Shown: positions 1 to 12,240 of the stretch, piece by piece
Numbering within the stretch: the first letter of the stretch is position 1
Layout of the letters: every line of letters starts with the position of its first letter
Source: Ipomoea triloba
Lineage: Eukaryota; Streptophyta; Magnoliopsida; Solanales; Convolvulaceae
Assembly (NCBI RefSeq): GCF_003576645.1
Contig: NC_044920.1
Span: 5,992,689-6,056,688 of the forward strand
DNA length: 64,000 nt
Direction of reading: 5' to 3'
The notes under the pieces: generated by a model
The model's input: only the letters and a program-made list of their open reading frames with translations
Told to the model about the DNA's origin: nothing
Database searches by the model: none
Translations under genes and position numbers: made by a program

Positions 1-963
1 TCGCTGCTCCACATGGGGCGTTGTTGTTTTAGGATGGCGATGGAGGGAGGCACTGGCTGCCGCTCGCTGGCCGGAGATGTTACGGAAGAAAACGGATGAC
101 TGGTACGCACCACTAGCTTCCTATTAAAGTGCAATATATTATCTTTTATTTACCATATATTAATATTTGCCATATTTCTTAATTATATATTAATTTTGGT
201 AAATGGTGATTATTTAGTTTATTATTGCCATATTAATATTATCTTAATTACTTATTAAATATGGTAAATGGTAAAGGAGTACTGTGTACTGGTACCATGC
301 CTATTAAAGTGCAATTATTTTATTTACTATATATTTTATTTACCTTATTAATAATTACTTATTAAATATGGTAAATGGTAATTATTAGGTTTAATATTGC
401 CATATTTATATTACCTAATTTGATATTGTATATTATTGGCAAATGGTAAATATATAGTAATATTATACATATTAATTTTGATAAATGATAATTATTTGGT
501 TTAATATTGCCATATTAATATTACCTTAATTAATATTGTATATTATTTTTGGCAATGGTAAATGTATGGTAATTGCTTGTTTTGGAATATTTAATACCCT
601 TTATTTTTTTTCCTTCATTGTGGTATTAAATTCATAATTAAATTATTATTCAATTTTGAACAAATTATTAAGTTTTAATTTGTTTGAATTTTAATTTTAA
701 TATTGAATATTCGGTTTAAATTGTATTCAGTGTTACAGTTTAAATATTTAATTGTGGAGTTTGAGTTCATAATATGCATAATCTGAGCATGTTATATATG
801 TTTTTTTATTGCACTAATTATATTATTTGATTGTTATATTTATATCTATAGAAAAGCATGTTCATTAAGATTGAATTTAGAGCCTTTTAGGACTGAATTA
901 TATGCTTATTATGCATGTTTTAGTGCCTTTTAGGTGAATTTAGTGCCTTTAAGAATAGATTAT
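1..963. repeat. Direct copy of 1842-2804, ending at an assembly gap
   Basis: Positions 1-963 repeat 1842-2804 with no difference that I could find by eye, and the copy stops exactly before the N at 964. The sequence is an AT-rich internal part of the LTR element that follows, with no coding capacity. Identity plus the gap suggests an unmerged contig overlap, not a genomic duplication. Confidence 0.85.
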
Positions 964-964
964 N
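964..964. other. Assembly gap (single N)
   Basis: One N separates the duplicated block from the last 114 bp of a 5' LTR. The rest of that LTR is missing from the window. Confidence 0.95.
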
Positions 965-1080
965 CAACACAACAAGGCATCAACTATGGCTGGAGATCAA
1001 CGATCTATGCTTCCGCTATTACGAGGTTAGGCTACTCGTAAACTCAGTATATGTTTAGATAAGATTTATGATCTTACATT

Positions 1081-1093
1081 TGGTATCAAGAGC
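1081..1093 (+). promoter_or_regulatory. Primer-binding site (initiator-Met tRNA type)
   Basis: TGGTATCAAGAGC lies 2 bp after the 5' LTR end. It is the standard TGGTATCAGAGC site with one extra A, which would weaken priming. Confidence 0.7.
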
Positions 1094-1320
1094 TTTATAA
1101 TCTCTGTTTGGTTGATTGTTTTGCCTAAAACAATATTAATTTATTTTCATATACATTTATATTTTTTTTGTATATGATTTTTGGACTGTTAAAGTTTAAT
1201 ATTTGGACTGCTGAAATTTTTTTTTTTTAGCATTAAGCAATAATTTTTTTTTTAAAATTAAAGGAGGAATTTGTATTTCTTATATTAAAAAAAATATATC
1301 TGATATTTTTTTTCTCCCTC

Positions 1321-1800
1321 TTCCGTCGTTTTTACGAGGTTCGCCGATGGACATTTTTCCCTCGCCGGAGGACTACCGGACTTCTGTTTGCCGGATCGTC
1401 GGCGGAGCAGCGGTGTACTAAGGTTGTTGGCGTTGCGCAGAGGCAAGATGCGGAGGAGCGGAGGAGGCGGGCTGGTCCCTCTCCTTCTTCAGTCTGCGTT
1501 TTCGCGTTCTCCTCTCCATGAGGATGACGACGACGAGGTTTCGCGAGGAGGAAAGACGGCGTCGGCGGTGGCGCTGGTTTTCTAGTGACGATGGTGCGAC
1601 GACGGCGACCAGGGAACGATTCTTCAGGCACTGTCGACGCGGCAACGCAGATTTCTTGTACTGCCGAACCCCATTTCTCTGGCCGCTGCTTTTCATCTTT
1701 TCTTCTGGTTTTCCGGCGATTCTATGAGGAACGGCAACGACTGGTCATGGGCGACGAAGGGTGATGTTGACCGGTTCTCCGCTGTGAGCCTTGCTGCTGG
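1321..1800. other. GC-rich leader region, possible captured host fragment
   Basis: A 480-bp island rich in CGGCGG and GACGACG sits between the primer site and the AT-rich body. Several overlapping short reading frames exist on both strands, as expected from GC-rich low-complexity DNA, and none resembles a known protein to me. A similar GC-rich block sits in the same relative place in the copia element at 26530-27020. It could be a transduplicated gene piece or an element leader. Confidence 0.4.
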
Positions 1801-3067
1801 GAGGACATCGTCATGGGTGCTGCGGTCGGCGGAGTTGGTTGTCGCTGCTCCACATGGGGCGTTGTTGTTTTAGGATGGCGATGGAGGGAGGCACTGGCTG
1901 CCGCTCGCTGGCCGGAGATGTTACGGAAGAAAACGGATGACTGGTACGCACCACTAGCTTCCTATTAAAGTGCAATATATTATCTTTTATTTACCATATA
2001 TTAATATTTGCCATATTTCTTAATTATATATTAATTTTGGTAAATGGTGATTATTTAGTTTATTATTGCCATATTAATATTATCTTAATTACTTATTAAA
2101 TATGGTAAATGGTAAAGGAGTACTGTGTACTGGTACCATGCCTATTAAAGTGCAATTATTTTATTTACTATATATTTTATTTACCTTATTAATAATTACT
2201 TATTAAATATGGTAAATGGTAATTATTAGGTTTAATATTGCCATATTTATATTACCTAATTTGATATTGTATATTATTGGCAAATGGTAAATATATAGTA
2301 ATATTATACATATTAATTTTGATAAATGATAATTATTTGGTTTAATATTGCCATATTAATATTACCTTAATTAATATTGTATATTATTTTTGGCAATGGT
2401 AAATGTATGGTAATTGCTTGTTTTGGAATATTTAATACCCTTTATTTTTTTTCCTTCATTGTGGTATTAAATTCATAATTAAATTATTATTCAATTTTGA
2501 ACAAATTATTAAGTTTTAATTTGTTTGAATTTTAATTTTAATATTGAATATTCGGTTTAAATTGTATTCAGTGTTACAGTTTAAATATTTAATTGTGGAG
2601 TTTGAGTTCATAATATGCATAATCTGAGCATGTTATATATGTTTTTTTATTGCACTAATTATATTATTTGATTGTTATATTTATATCTATAGAAAAGCAT
2701 GTTCATTAAGATTGAATTTAGAGCCTTTTAGGACTGAATTATATGCTTATTATGCATGTTTTAGTGCCTTTTAGGTGAATTTAGTGCCTTTAAGAATAGA
2801 TTATGCATATTCTTACTTTTTCAGTCAATACTCCACTTCTTTTGGAGGATTTCAAAGCACATAGAGTACATACAACTTTTCATAGTACTACCCTATTTAA
2901 AGCCTTATCCTTAGGTCAATCTACATTTATATAGATCAACTAAATGATTTTACTTTAAATATGAGAACACATGATTTAGGGAAGTTTCTTGAGAACACAT
3001 GATTTAGGGAAGTTTCTTGGGGAGGAAGACTAGTTCCCTGGCCCTGGCTTTCACGCCTTGCTGGCTT

Positions 3068-3269
3068 AAACCGCCATATTGCTACTAGTCCCCTTGCGAC
3101 GCTACTCTGAAACCGCCATATTGCTACTAGTCCCCTTGCGACGCTACTCTGTCTAAGGAGTTGGTTTTTTAGTCCCCTTGCGACGCTACTCTGTCTAAGG
3201 AGTTGGTTTTTAATGGAGCCTTAGCACCTACTCTGTCTAAGGAGTTGGTTTTTAATGGAGCCTTAGCAC
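3068..3269. repeat. Chain of three overlapping 42-bp tandem duplications
   Basis: Period-42 repeats begin at 3068 (repeated at 3110), 3129 (repeated at 3171) and 3186 (repeated at 3228). Each duplicates a different 42-bp stretch. A 28-bp tandem copy lies nearby at 2963/2991. Confidence 0.85.
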
Positions 3270-6200
3270 CAACCAACTTTCCTAGGAGTATACCTAAGGA
3301 TTGTCTATCATGTTTTGGTTTAATATGTTTGATTAGGCTTTAAATACCCTTGCCATTGTGATTATGTTCAGTTTTGGTCAATTAAAGAGTAGCTACATCA
3401 TCTTTAATTTACTTAAATTACATATTAAGGATTAATCACATAAAGTTTAGGCAAGAAACCTTGTAGTTAACTCTGCGTTATATAACGAAATTTAGCCCAC
3501 AGACAATTTTGTTATATTTAAAGGGTTAATTAGGATAAAATACTAAACTATGATCATAATTTGCTCAATGAGATTATGCATCGGCATATAGCTTGCTAGT
3601 TTTGTCATTAAGAGTGGATAAACCTTACCCAACCCGTACCCATTCCGTTTCCACCTTTCAGTTTTGGTAATATTATGTACTTCACTTACCCTCTCTCTCT
3701 ATTATGTGTCTTAAAAATCCTCACCAAGCCTTAAGTTAACCACTAATTTGGACTAGTCACATATGTTATTTTTACAAATATGGAAACATTAAGAAGGTGT
3801 CTTACCATAATTTGGTTGTCATTGTTAAATATTAATGGTGGTTATAATGTTGATTATTACCATCAAATATCTTAATTAATGAAACCGTTAATGTTAATAT
3901 GGTATTCAGTTATAAATCCTGAATTGTTTTCAATTAAGTTTATGTGACAATGTTCCAGTTAAGAAAATATTTTGGTCATTATTATATTCTTGGCCTTTTT
4001 CGGACCTTAAATTTTATTAAGTTTCAAAATTATATCCGAAAATGTTTCTACAGTTAGCGGTTATAACTATTTTTTTTCATATTTAGTCTCCTATTTAATG
4101 TGATAATATTATTATGGTTATTGCTTTTTGGATTATTTGCAATTTGCCATTAATGATAATAATATTATTAATTGGGTTATGGAGAATCAATTTAGTAATT
4201 TAGAAAAAAAAAACATATTTGGCAAGGCAACTGGCTATTGCCACTAATTACATAATTCTTTAAGTTCTTTGAATTATGATTTTAGTGCGTTAGGCCCATA
4301 ATTGATTAAGTATGAATAAAGAATATTTAGTGTAAATTCACACTTTATAGTTGGTTCATACTTTTTAGTTAGTTTTATACATTCAATCACATTAAGTGCA
4401 TAATATTAAGTTTAATTATGCAATTTTGGTTTGTGAGATTTTAGTTTACAAATGACAATATATACTTTTAGTTAGATATTGTTGAAATTTGTGAATTTGG
4501 TCTATTTCTCATAAATTAAATTTAGTGTGCTGCATTAAAACATTTTGTATTGGGCTTAAAGTTTGAAATTTCAAAGTATATATTTATTACTTTACTATTA
4601 AAAAATTTGGGTCTCTTTGGTTTGGACTCATTATAGTTTGAATATTAAGTTTATTCTTTGGAAGTTCATATTAAAAATTGTCTTTAAGTTATGCAATTTG
4701 TTTAGAATATATGAGTTAAATGCCTAATTTTATGCATATTAATTTGTCCAACGCATAATATTTTGTTATGCAATTTTTTTTTTAATTATGCCTTTAGCAA
4801 TGCATCAATTTAAGATGGAATTATATTAGTTCCTAATTAAGTTGGACTTATGCATAAACTTTAATTACGGTAGTGCATGAACTTAGTACATTTGGACCGT
4901 TAATTCAGTTCACCCATTTAAGCTTCAAACATAGGTGAACCATGTAATTTTGGTGTATACCCTACATTTTTTTTTTAGGTTTATACCCCAAACAGTTATA
5001 CATTGAGTGCATATGAATTGAGGAGGCATACTAGTTTTATGGCCAAGACTTAAGAACATCTAGTGCCACTAGTCCCCTTAAATATCATATATTTGGACTT
5101 TCCCATCACAATCTGGTATAATCTGTTTGTTAAATTTTTATTTTTTTAATAATTCCTTGCCAACACATTTGATTTCAGATCATTAAAGAATAGCCATAGC
5201 ATATTTAATTTACTGATTTTTCTTAAGTTTAAATCACATAAAGGTTAGGCAATGAATTGATAATTGTCTAGTGATCTTATAATTTTAATTTGGTTGGGGA
5301 GTAGCCACAACATCCTTTAATCAGTTAAAATTATATATTGAGCAGTTTATCTTGATCACATAAAGTTTTAGACATATCATTTGTGATTAATTGTATTTAA
5401 TATGATGGAATTTAGCCCACAGGAAATTTCATTATATTTGTATGATTAATTAGGATTAAATACTGGACTATGATCATAATTTAGCCCACAGGCAATTATG
5501 TATCGGAATGTAGTTTAGTAGTTTTTTCAGTAATGATAGAAATAAATAAATTTATTTAGTTTATGATTATTTCCATCTCTATCATAAAGTTTAATTTTAT
5601 GATGCAAATTTTAGATCATATTTCTTAATTTACCCACAAGGATTAAGAAAAGGAACATGATTTCTTATGTTTTATCATAATAGTTGTAATGAATCTCGTT
5701 GATTAAAACTTTAGCCTACATGCAAGTTTTATATCACTTGATTCTTCAACTCATTTGATAATTGTTTCATCATAAAATTTCAGTTGGATCTAATTGAGTA
5801 AAACTTTAGCCCACAGGCAAGTTTTATGTCTCTAGATTCTTCTGTCTATTTAATAATTGGGATGAAATTTTATCATAAGGGTTTTAATTGGATTTAATAG
5901 AATTAAAACTTTAGCCTATAGGCAAGTTTTATGTCAATAAATCCATCACCCATTAGATAATAATTTTATCACAATTTCTTAGAATTTATAAATTTAGTTA
6001 AATTATACTTCTAAGTTTTCATGGTTTGCATTGGCAAAACATGTATTTAGTTACTTCCCAAAATTTAACCACTTTTATTAATTATTTCGCGAATCTTGCT
6101 CGGTTATTTGGACTAACTGTAGTAAGTTACGTGATATATTTGATATATCTCTTTTGGTTTCTAAGAATAAAATGTACCTCTTCGAGCCAAATTCCAACTT

Positions 6201-6462
6201 GGTTTTGAAAAGTGTATTTTAGTATATCCAACTAATGGTGGGGAATTGTATCTTCATTATTTAGTTGGATTGGAACCAAATATTGATTATTTAGTATGCC
6301 CAACTAATGGTGGGGAATTATATATCTTCATTATTTAGTTGGTTAAATCAATTCTGACTACGTATATCATTAATTCTGCTGAAGAATATTTTAATCAGTG
6401 GGAGTGATAATTTAGAAAAAGATCATTAAGATGCTCCATTAAGAGATTCCACAAGTATTAAT

Positions 6463-6732
6463 GTTGTATTTGTTCATATAAATTCATAAGTTCAAATTAT
6501 TGAACTTGTATTTGTTCATATAAATTCATAAGTTCAAATTATTGAACATTTATTTGTTCATATAAATTCATAAGTTCAAATTATTGAACATTTGGTTGTT
6601 CATATAAATTCATAAGTTCAAATTATTGAACATTTGGTTGTGCAAATAAATTCATAAGTTCAAATTATTGAACATTTGGTTGTGCAACAAAATTCATAAG
6701 TTCAAATTATTGAACATTTGGTTGTGCAACAT
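6463..6732. repeat. Six-copy 42-bp sliding tandem repeat
   Basis: Copies of AATTCATAAGTTCAAATT start at 6481, 6523, 6565, 6607, 6649 and 6691, exactly 42 bp apart. The 17-bp spacer between copies changes stepwise from left to right, from the upstream flank's sequence into the downstream flank's sequence. Successive copies are therefore overlapping windows of one underlying sequence. Confidence 0.9.
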
Positions 6733-7477
6733 ATTTATGAAAATGTTGTAACAATATTAAGGAGTTTATTAGAACAAAACATTTAATTTGTGATACACTG
6801 TTATTTAAATAATTTCTTTAGCATTTAATAGAGTCTTTAGTTTCTTCAAAATTGATCCTGGGCCATTCTGGTTTATAAGGCTCAAGACAATTTTGCAAGA
6901 CAAGAAAGTAAAACTCATAATATTCAGTTCATTATAAAGTGGACCTTGAAGTTATTTGGGAAGTTATGGTGTATATTTAAAATTCCACATTTATGGACTT
7001 AGAGTTTTGGTTTATTGTTTAAGTTGTTGGAATGCTTCTATGACTAAACTATCTTTTGGCTATTTTGATGAGTGGGAGTGACAGACGTGTCAACTCCAAG
7101 CTCTTGGCCGTTAGAGGTAGTGCTTAAGTTAAGTTATAAAACTAGTCATGGAACATAGTTAGCATTATGCTAACATTAAGAGATATCTACTTAAGACATA
7201 GTTAACATTAAGGATCTTAGAGATCATGAAGTGTACTCTCTTGTACAATTTGGATGGTTTTGTCTTTTAAGTTGCGCATATATTTTATTTTGAGAAACAT
7301 CCCTTTAAGGTACCAAGAATAAACGTTGGGTTTGTTCGTAAAGGACTTAAGTTGGGGAATAAAAATGCATTTGATGCATAGAAGATATTACTCTGTCGAG
7401 CAGAGGACATATCGCTATGATTCATGTGTTTTGTTCTTTAATGAGAGTTGTGCTAGTACTTGCACCAAGTGGGAGAC

Positions 7478-7835
7478 TGTAAGACTTTTCCCAATATGGG
7501 CCTTAATAATGTGATGCAAGTGGACTAGGCCCATTAAGCTATAGGTTGGATTGGACATCTAGGTTTAGTCCAATCCACTATATGCCTATATAAGCCTGCA
7601 TTGATGGGATGCAGGATAGACAATCATATAGACAACATGGTACTCACACTGCTCAGAAAATACCAGGACACCATCTAGGGTTCTGAGTCAAGTGTGAGAC
7701 AAAACGACTAACACAGGCAACACAACAAGGCATCAACTATGGCTGGAGATCAACGATCTATGCTTCCGCTATTACGAGGTTAGGTTACTCGTAAACTCAT
7801 TCTGTATATGTTTAGATAAGATTTATGATCTTACA
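7478..7835 (+). repeat. 3' LTR, 358 bp
   Basis: It is bounded by TGTAAGA and TCTTACA inverted ends and preceded by the purine tract GTGGGAGAC. A TATATAAG-like box occurs near 7588. Confidence 0.8.
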
Positions 7836-7840
7836 GAAAA

Positions 7841-8173
7841 TTCCACCTAAACCAGTTAGCTCTATATAATCGTTTTTTCGTCAATCAAACAATAATAAGC
7901 TACTCTGTACTATTCTTAGTTGACTACGACCAATTAATGCTCTACACCTCAACAAAATAAAAAGTGATATTGGCTATTTGTGCTTTATTTAATCGAGAAA
8001 GTAGCTATGAAAAGATACTACATAGCAACAGAGTCAATAATCCTAAAAAATAAAAAAGATTATTCATTCCACTTCTTTCGGCAATGAGTAATGATATTGG
8101 TGAGGACAATTGTTTATGGAAATTATTTGAAGTATTTTAATTCATGAATTCCAACTTTTGTTTATGAATAGTG
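7841..8173. other. AT-rich intergenic sequence, nothing recognised
   Basis: No reading frame, RNA gene or element terminus is evident. Confidence 0.6.
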
Positions 8174-8174
8174 A

Positions 8175-8706
8175 TTAGGGGTGTAAACGAATTGAATCGA
8201 GTCAAATATCTTATTATTCGATTTGAATTCGACTATATTGATGAATATTTGTGTATTCGTTTAATATCCGAATCCCAAATTTAATTCGTATTCAATTCAA
8301 CCAGTTTATTCGAATATATTTGATTCGACTCGAATATTCGAATTCGAAATGTCTAATTTAATTTTTTTTTTCAAATTCTCTAATAAATTAATGTATTTTT
8401 TAACATAAAAAATATTATCTGTAGACTTTACTTATTCTTTTTTTATTTTTGAATTAATATTAATTTTTTTTAGATTTAAAATTTGGATTGTAAATTCGCA
8501 ATGTTAGTATTTGTAAACTTTAGTTATTTTTTGAACATAGAAATCTTTAAAAAAAAAAAAAAAAAAAAAAAAGCCCGCGGGGCCCTCCAACCCGCGTGGG
8601 GCGGGCTAGGGTTGCATGAATCCTAGCCCGCGGGGCTAACGGGCCGACCCGCAAAAGACCGCTAGAAATTAAGCCCGCGGTGGGACGGGCCAGCCCGCTT
8701 TGATAG
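8175..8706. mobile_element. hAT-like element remnant
   Basis: TAGGGGTGTAAACGAATTGA at 8175 resembles the terminal sequence of many plant hAT-derived MITEs. It is followed by repeated ATTCGAAT subterminal motifs, an A-tract (about 8549-8572), then a GC-rich block of repeated GCCCGCGGGG and GGGCGGGCTAG motifs up to about 8700. No matching right terminus was found, so the right limit is approximate. Confidence 0.4.
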
Positions 8707-9059
8707 TACTAGTTACAAGTGAACGGTTACACAAGGTGTAGACTGCGATGTAGAGTGACGTTGTAGGGTGAAGATTACAATTCGTAAGTAGTGGTTGTTA
8801 CAATGAGATGAAGATGAGAAGTGAGGGGGAGACCATCCTATTTTTACTAACTAAGTTGGTCTATGCATTTATAATGCACCTACTGCAAGTGGCTTGACTT
8901 GGCGTCTTCTTGTTGGCTTGGTTAGACGGTCGCTTTGCAGGCTACGTGTAGGTTGACTGGTCGAGATTGCAAAGCTGCTATGCCCGCAGGCTGTCAATCG
9001 CCGCCTTGCATGCGCAAGTTGGACTGCTTTGCTTGTTGTATAAGTTAGGTTTTCGGCTC
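8707..9059. other. Intergenic sequence left of the solo LTR
   Basis: Moderately GC-rich sequence without a recognisable gene. It is continuous with 11385 onward if the solo LTR is removed. Confidence 0.5.
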
Positions 9060-11379
9060 TAAAGTGATAGTGTTTTCGGTGGGATGGAAAGATGAAATAA
9101 GAAGGGTAAAACGAAGAGTCAAGACTCCCCGAGTGTCGATCTCGAAGGAGGTAATGCAGAAGATTGCTTAGCTTTTACTCAAAGAAATGCGTAATGGAAC
9201 ATGCGAGGGTGTTGAGGTGCGTAGAGTAACATTTTGCAAGGGGAGAATGCGTAATCAAGTAAAGTAAACAAAATTGAAGTAACAAATAGTAGTAAACAAG
9301 GGAGTGAATTGTGTTATCTATGTTGCCTCACGGTGTGTCTTAAGGAATGCAATAATGACTCAATCATGTTGGCTATTCAAGAATGTGATCTCATAATCCT
9401 CTTCCACATTTGTGTACTAAGGCTTCTTAGGCTTTGGAGTATTTATTAGCAACCAAAAGCCCTAAGAGACATTTTATCAAACACCTAAGCTTCACACATT
9501 CCTACTATTCCAAATCATGGAATTCCATAGGATATAAGGTTGCAAAAGCTATTTCTCAACTCAAATCAACAATCATGGTAGAATAAAGACATCAAACTCC
9601 TAAGAGATTGGTCACACCAACTTAGGATCAAATCAATTCAACAATCAAAGGCAATAATAGATCTCCAACATAAGATGGATCAAATTCCACAATTAGAAAT
9701 GAGAAATCACACTAGGCAAACATTACTTCACACAGTTCAATCCCTAGAAAGAATTAGCCACACATATTCATGTATTCAAAATCATAAAACCTAATTCAAT
9801 CTAGAAGAATATAAATTGCAAATAGAAATTGAAATGGAAATGAAATTAAAGATAGAATTCACTTAGGAAATATGAATTACGAGTTTCAATCCAACTTTAA
9901 TCTTCAATCCTTCAACCAAATTGAAACTCTAAGGGGTTGTTTACTAACTGGAAATTTTCTCCAGTTTTTTGGAAATTTTGAAAATTTGAGAACGGAAAAC
10001 AGAAAACATGTTTACTAGCACAGTTTTCTATTTTGAAAACAGGAAACAATTCTTCAGTTTTCTAGAAAACTGAAACACTATTAAAAACTTTTTTCTAAAT
10101 GGAAAACAGAATCATCTATCATATATTAGACTATATGTCACTATAACGACATTCTCACCATTATCTACTTACATATTTATTCATTGCTATGATTACATTC
10201 ATTATCATCTTCTATCTTTTCTACTTGTATTACTTATTTAAACATAACTTATTTGCTTATTATGCTTAAAATTATACATCATTCACAGTATCAAAATTAA
10301 AAATTGAAATCTATGTAACGTTTTATATTTTGATTGAACTCAATTGATTATTGGCTCGAATATTTTTAATTGTGGTATGTCGGATACAAGTTTGATCCAG
10401 ATATCGGATATCAAAATTTCACATATATTATTATATTAGAATTCAAAATAAAAATTATATATTATATATGTGTCATTCAAATGAATATATCCAAAAATAT
10501 TTTAAATATTAGCTCAAAAAATATTAATATTATCTAAACTAAATTTTATGTGAACTTAATAGGTTATTGGTTCGGATATATTTTTAGTTATGTTATATAC
10601 AAAAATAAATTTGGTTTGGATATCAAATGTAAAATTTTTACATATATTGGGCTTAAAAGTAAAAATTATATTTATTCTATTTAAACAAAATATATTTTAA
10701 ATATAAGGTCTAAAAATCACTCGAAATTAAACTTATGTTAATTTTATAATGTTAATCTAAAAAAATAAATTTGAAAAAAGAAGTGTTAGTAAATAAGTTT
10801 TCTAAACAGAAAATAGAGAATGGAAAAACAGAGAATGAAAACTGAAATTTTAAAAAACAGAAAACAGAAAACAGTTTTCTGTTAGTAAACAAGCCCTAAG
10901 TATTTCTCTCCCTAAAAATGCTCTCTACTTGGAATTGTAAATCTAAATTGTAAAAAACTCTCAAATGATCCAACCTCCAAAATTGTGATCCTCAGAAAAA
11001 TCCTAACTAGCTTCCTTAAATAGCCTTCCCAAAATTGCCCTCATTAATTTTCCTCCCGCATGTCCAGTCCATGTTGCATCCACACGTGGATTGCCACGTG
11101 GACACACACTAGAATTCATCCATGTTGGCTCCACGCGTGGATTACACATCCTTGCCATCCCGGGACTTTTTCTTCGCTCCAAATGCTCGGTATGTCCTTA
11201 TGCCTTGCCGAGTGGCTCTCGGGACCTGTAAAACATTCTAAAACACACAAGGGATAGCTTTGCACATGGTCAACTCATTAGAGCATAAAATACCATAGAT
11301 TAGTCACAAAAGGACACTAAATTGCTATCAATTCACCTCGATATAGACCTTAATACTAAGTCATCTTGGGAGCTTATCA
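9060..11379 (-). mobile_element. Solo LTR of an Athila-like element, split by a MITE
   Basis: Read on the minus strand it begins TGATAAGCTCCCAAGATGA at 11379, like the LTR start at 38309 and 55194. Near its other end (about 9118-9160) it contains the reverse complement of the CTCCTTCGAGACCGACACTC block found in the Athila-like LTRs at 48010 and 56410. Flanking GGCTC occurs at 9055-9059 and 11380-11384, a 5-bp target duplication. The left terminal dinucleotide reads TA instead of TG, one transition. Without the nested 964-bp MITE and its TAA duplication the LTR is about 1.35 kb, close to the 1.31-kb relative. It carries CCACGCGTGG and CCACGTGG palindromes. Confidence 0.75.
9933..10896. mobile_element. 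PIF/Harbinger-like MITE nested in the solo LTR
   Basis: Terminal inverted repeats GGGGTTGTTTACTAAC and GTTAGTAAACAAGCCC bracket 964 bp, flanked by the 3-bp duplication TAA (9930-9932, 10897-10899) typical of this superfamily. The subterminal parts are full of GGAAAACAGAAAAC motifs in opposite orientation. No transposase frame. Confidence 0.8.
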
Positions 11380-11384
11380 GGCTC

Positions 11385-11987
11385 GCATGTTGTGTCACCT
11401 TGTAGACCGACCGGTCATACTACGGTAGTTCGGTCAGGTGGCTTTCTGTCTGGGCGATTCCAATGGTGATCCAAGAGCATCTTCTCTTGTCACGAGACCT
11501 ATCGGTACGAGTAGTACGGTTGATCAGAAGTGATTTATTCCAGTCGGATTGATGACTATGAAGGACCGGTTGGGTGACTTATTGACAGACCAGCTATACG
11601 AGTCAGTCCTTTATGTGTATTTACCCATCACCATTAAATTTAATGTTTAATACATGTATATTTAACTAAATGGCCAAATTTGGAACAAAATCAATAGTCA
11701 ATGGTCAAATTAAAAGCAGATGATGAAAATTAGTAAATATCAATAGTTAAGGAACCATTTATGATCTAATTAAAAGTTTATGATAAAAATTAGTAAATAT
11801 CAATAATGAAGGGATCATTATTGGAATTTTTGTTTTGTTTTTTTTTTTTTTTTTGCAAACGGAATTTTTGTTTTTAAAGAATCATTATTGGAATTAATTC
11901 TTAATTTGTCAATGAATTTTCATTGATAAAATATTTAAAATTGTAAGTATCTAAACTATAACTATTTAATTCATTAGTAAATATATT
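11385..11987. other. Intergenic sequence, nothing recognised
   Basis: Non-coding; it includes diverged short direct repeats of an AAATTAGTAAATATCAATA type between 11700 and 11820. Confidence 0.5.
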
Positions 11988-11988
11988 A

Positions 11989-12240
11989 CTCCCTCCGTCA
12001 CATTTTATGTGTCTGGTTTGATTAACAAGACTTGACTGAACTTATTTTTAATTTAATTTTTTATAATATTAAATTTAGTATTAGTATAAAACATTTATAT
12101 ATTTAGAAACAACAATAAAAGTACTATTAAACAAAAAAAATCAAATTTAAAAATAAGTAAAAATACTAAAAAAATAAACAAATAAGAAAATGTTGATTTG
12201 AACAATAAATAATAAGTAGGACGGATAAAATAGAAATAAT
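11989..12240 (+). mobile_element. Stowaway-like (Tc1/mariner) MITE
   Basis: It begins TA|CTCCCTCCGTCACATTTT, the classic Stowaway terminus. The right end GTAGGACGGATAAAATAG near 12216-12234 is a decayed version. A second member lies in opposite orientation at 20791-21050. Confidence 0.75.

Larger units (their letters stand above)
965..7835 (+). mobile_element. Non-coding LTR retroelement (LARD-like), 5' LTR truncated at the gap
   Basis: The last 114 bp of a 5' LTR (965-1078) match the end of a complete 3' LTR (7478-7835), apart from a 4-bp indel. The LTR starts TGTAAGA and ends TCTTACA. A tRNA-iMet-like primer site follows at 1081 and a purine tract GTGGGAGAC precedes the 3' LTR. The 6.4-kb interior has no gag or pol reading frame; it is AT-rich apart from 1321-1800, and a short motif TTTAGCCCACAGGCAA recurs between 3490 and 5930. 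The iMet primer site and the 358-bp LTR fit a Ty1/copia-derived non-autonomous element. The left target duplication is lost at the gap; the right flank is GAAAA. Confidence 0.75.

Noticed and set aside
1332..1727. Overlapping short frames on both strands
   Set aside because: GC-rich low-complexity DNA gives open frames in several phases; none has recognisable domains.
6463..6732. CRISPR-like array or satellite
   Set aside because: No unique spacers; spacers change progressively, the mark of overlapping windows.
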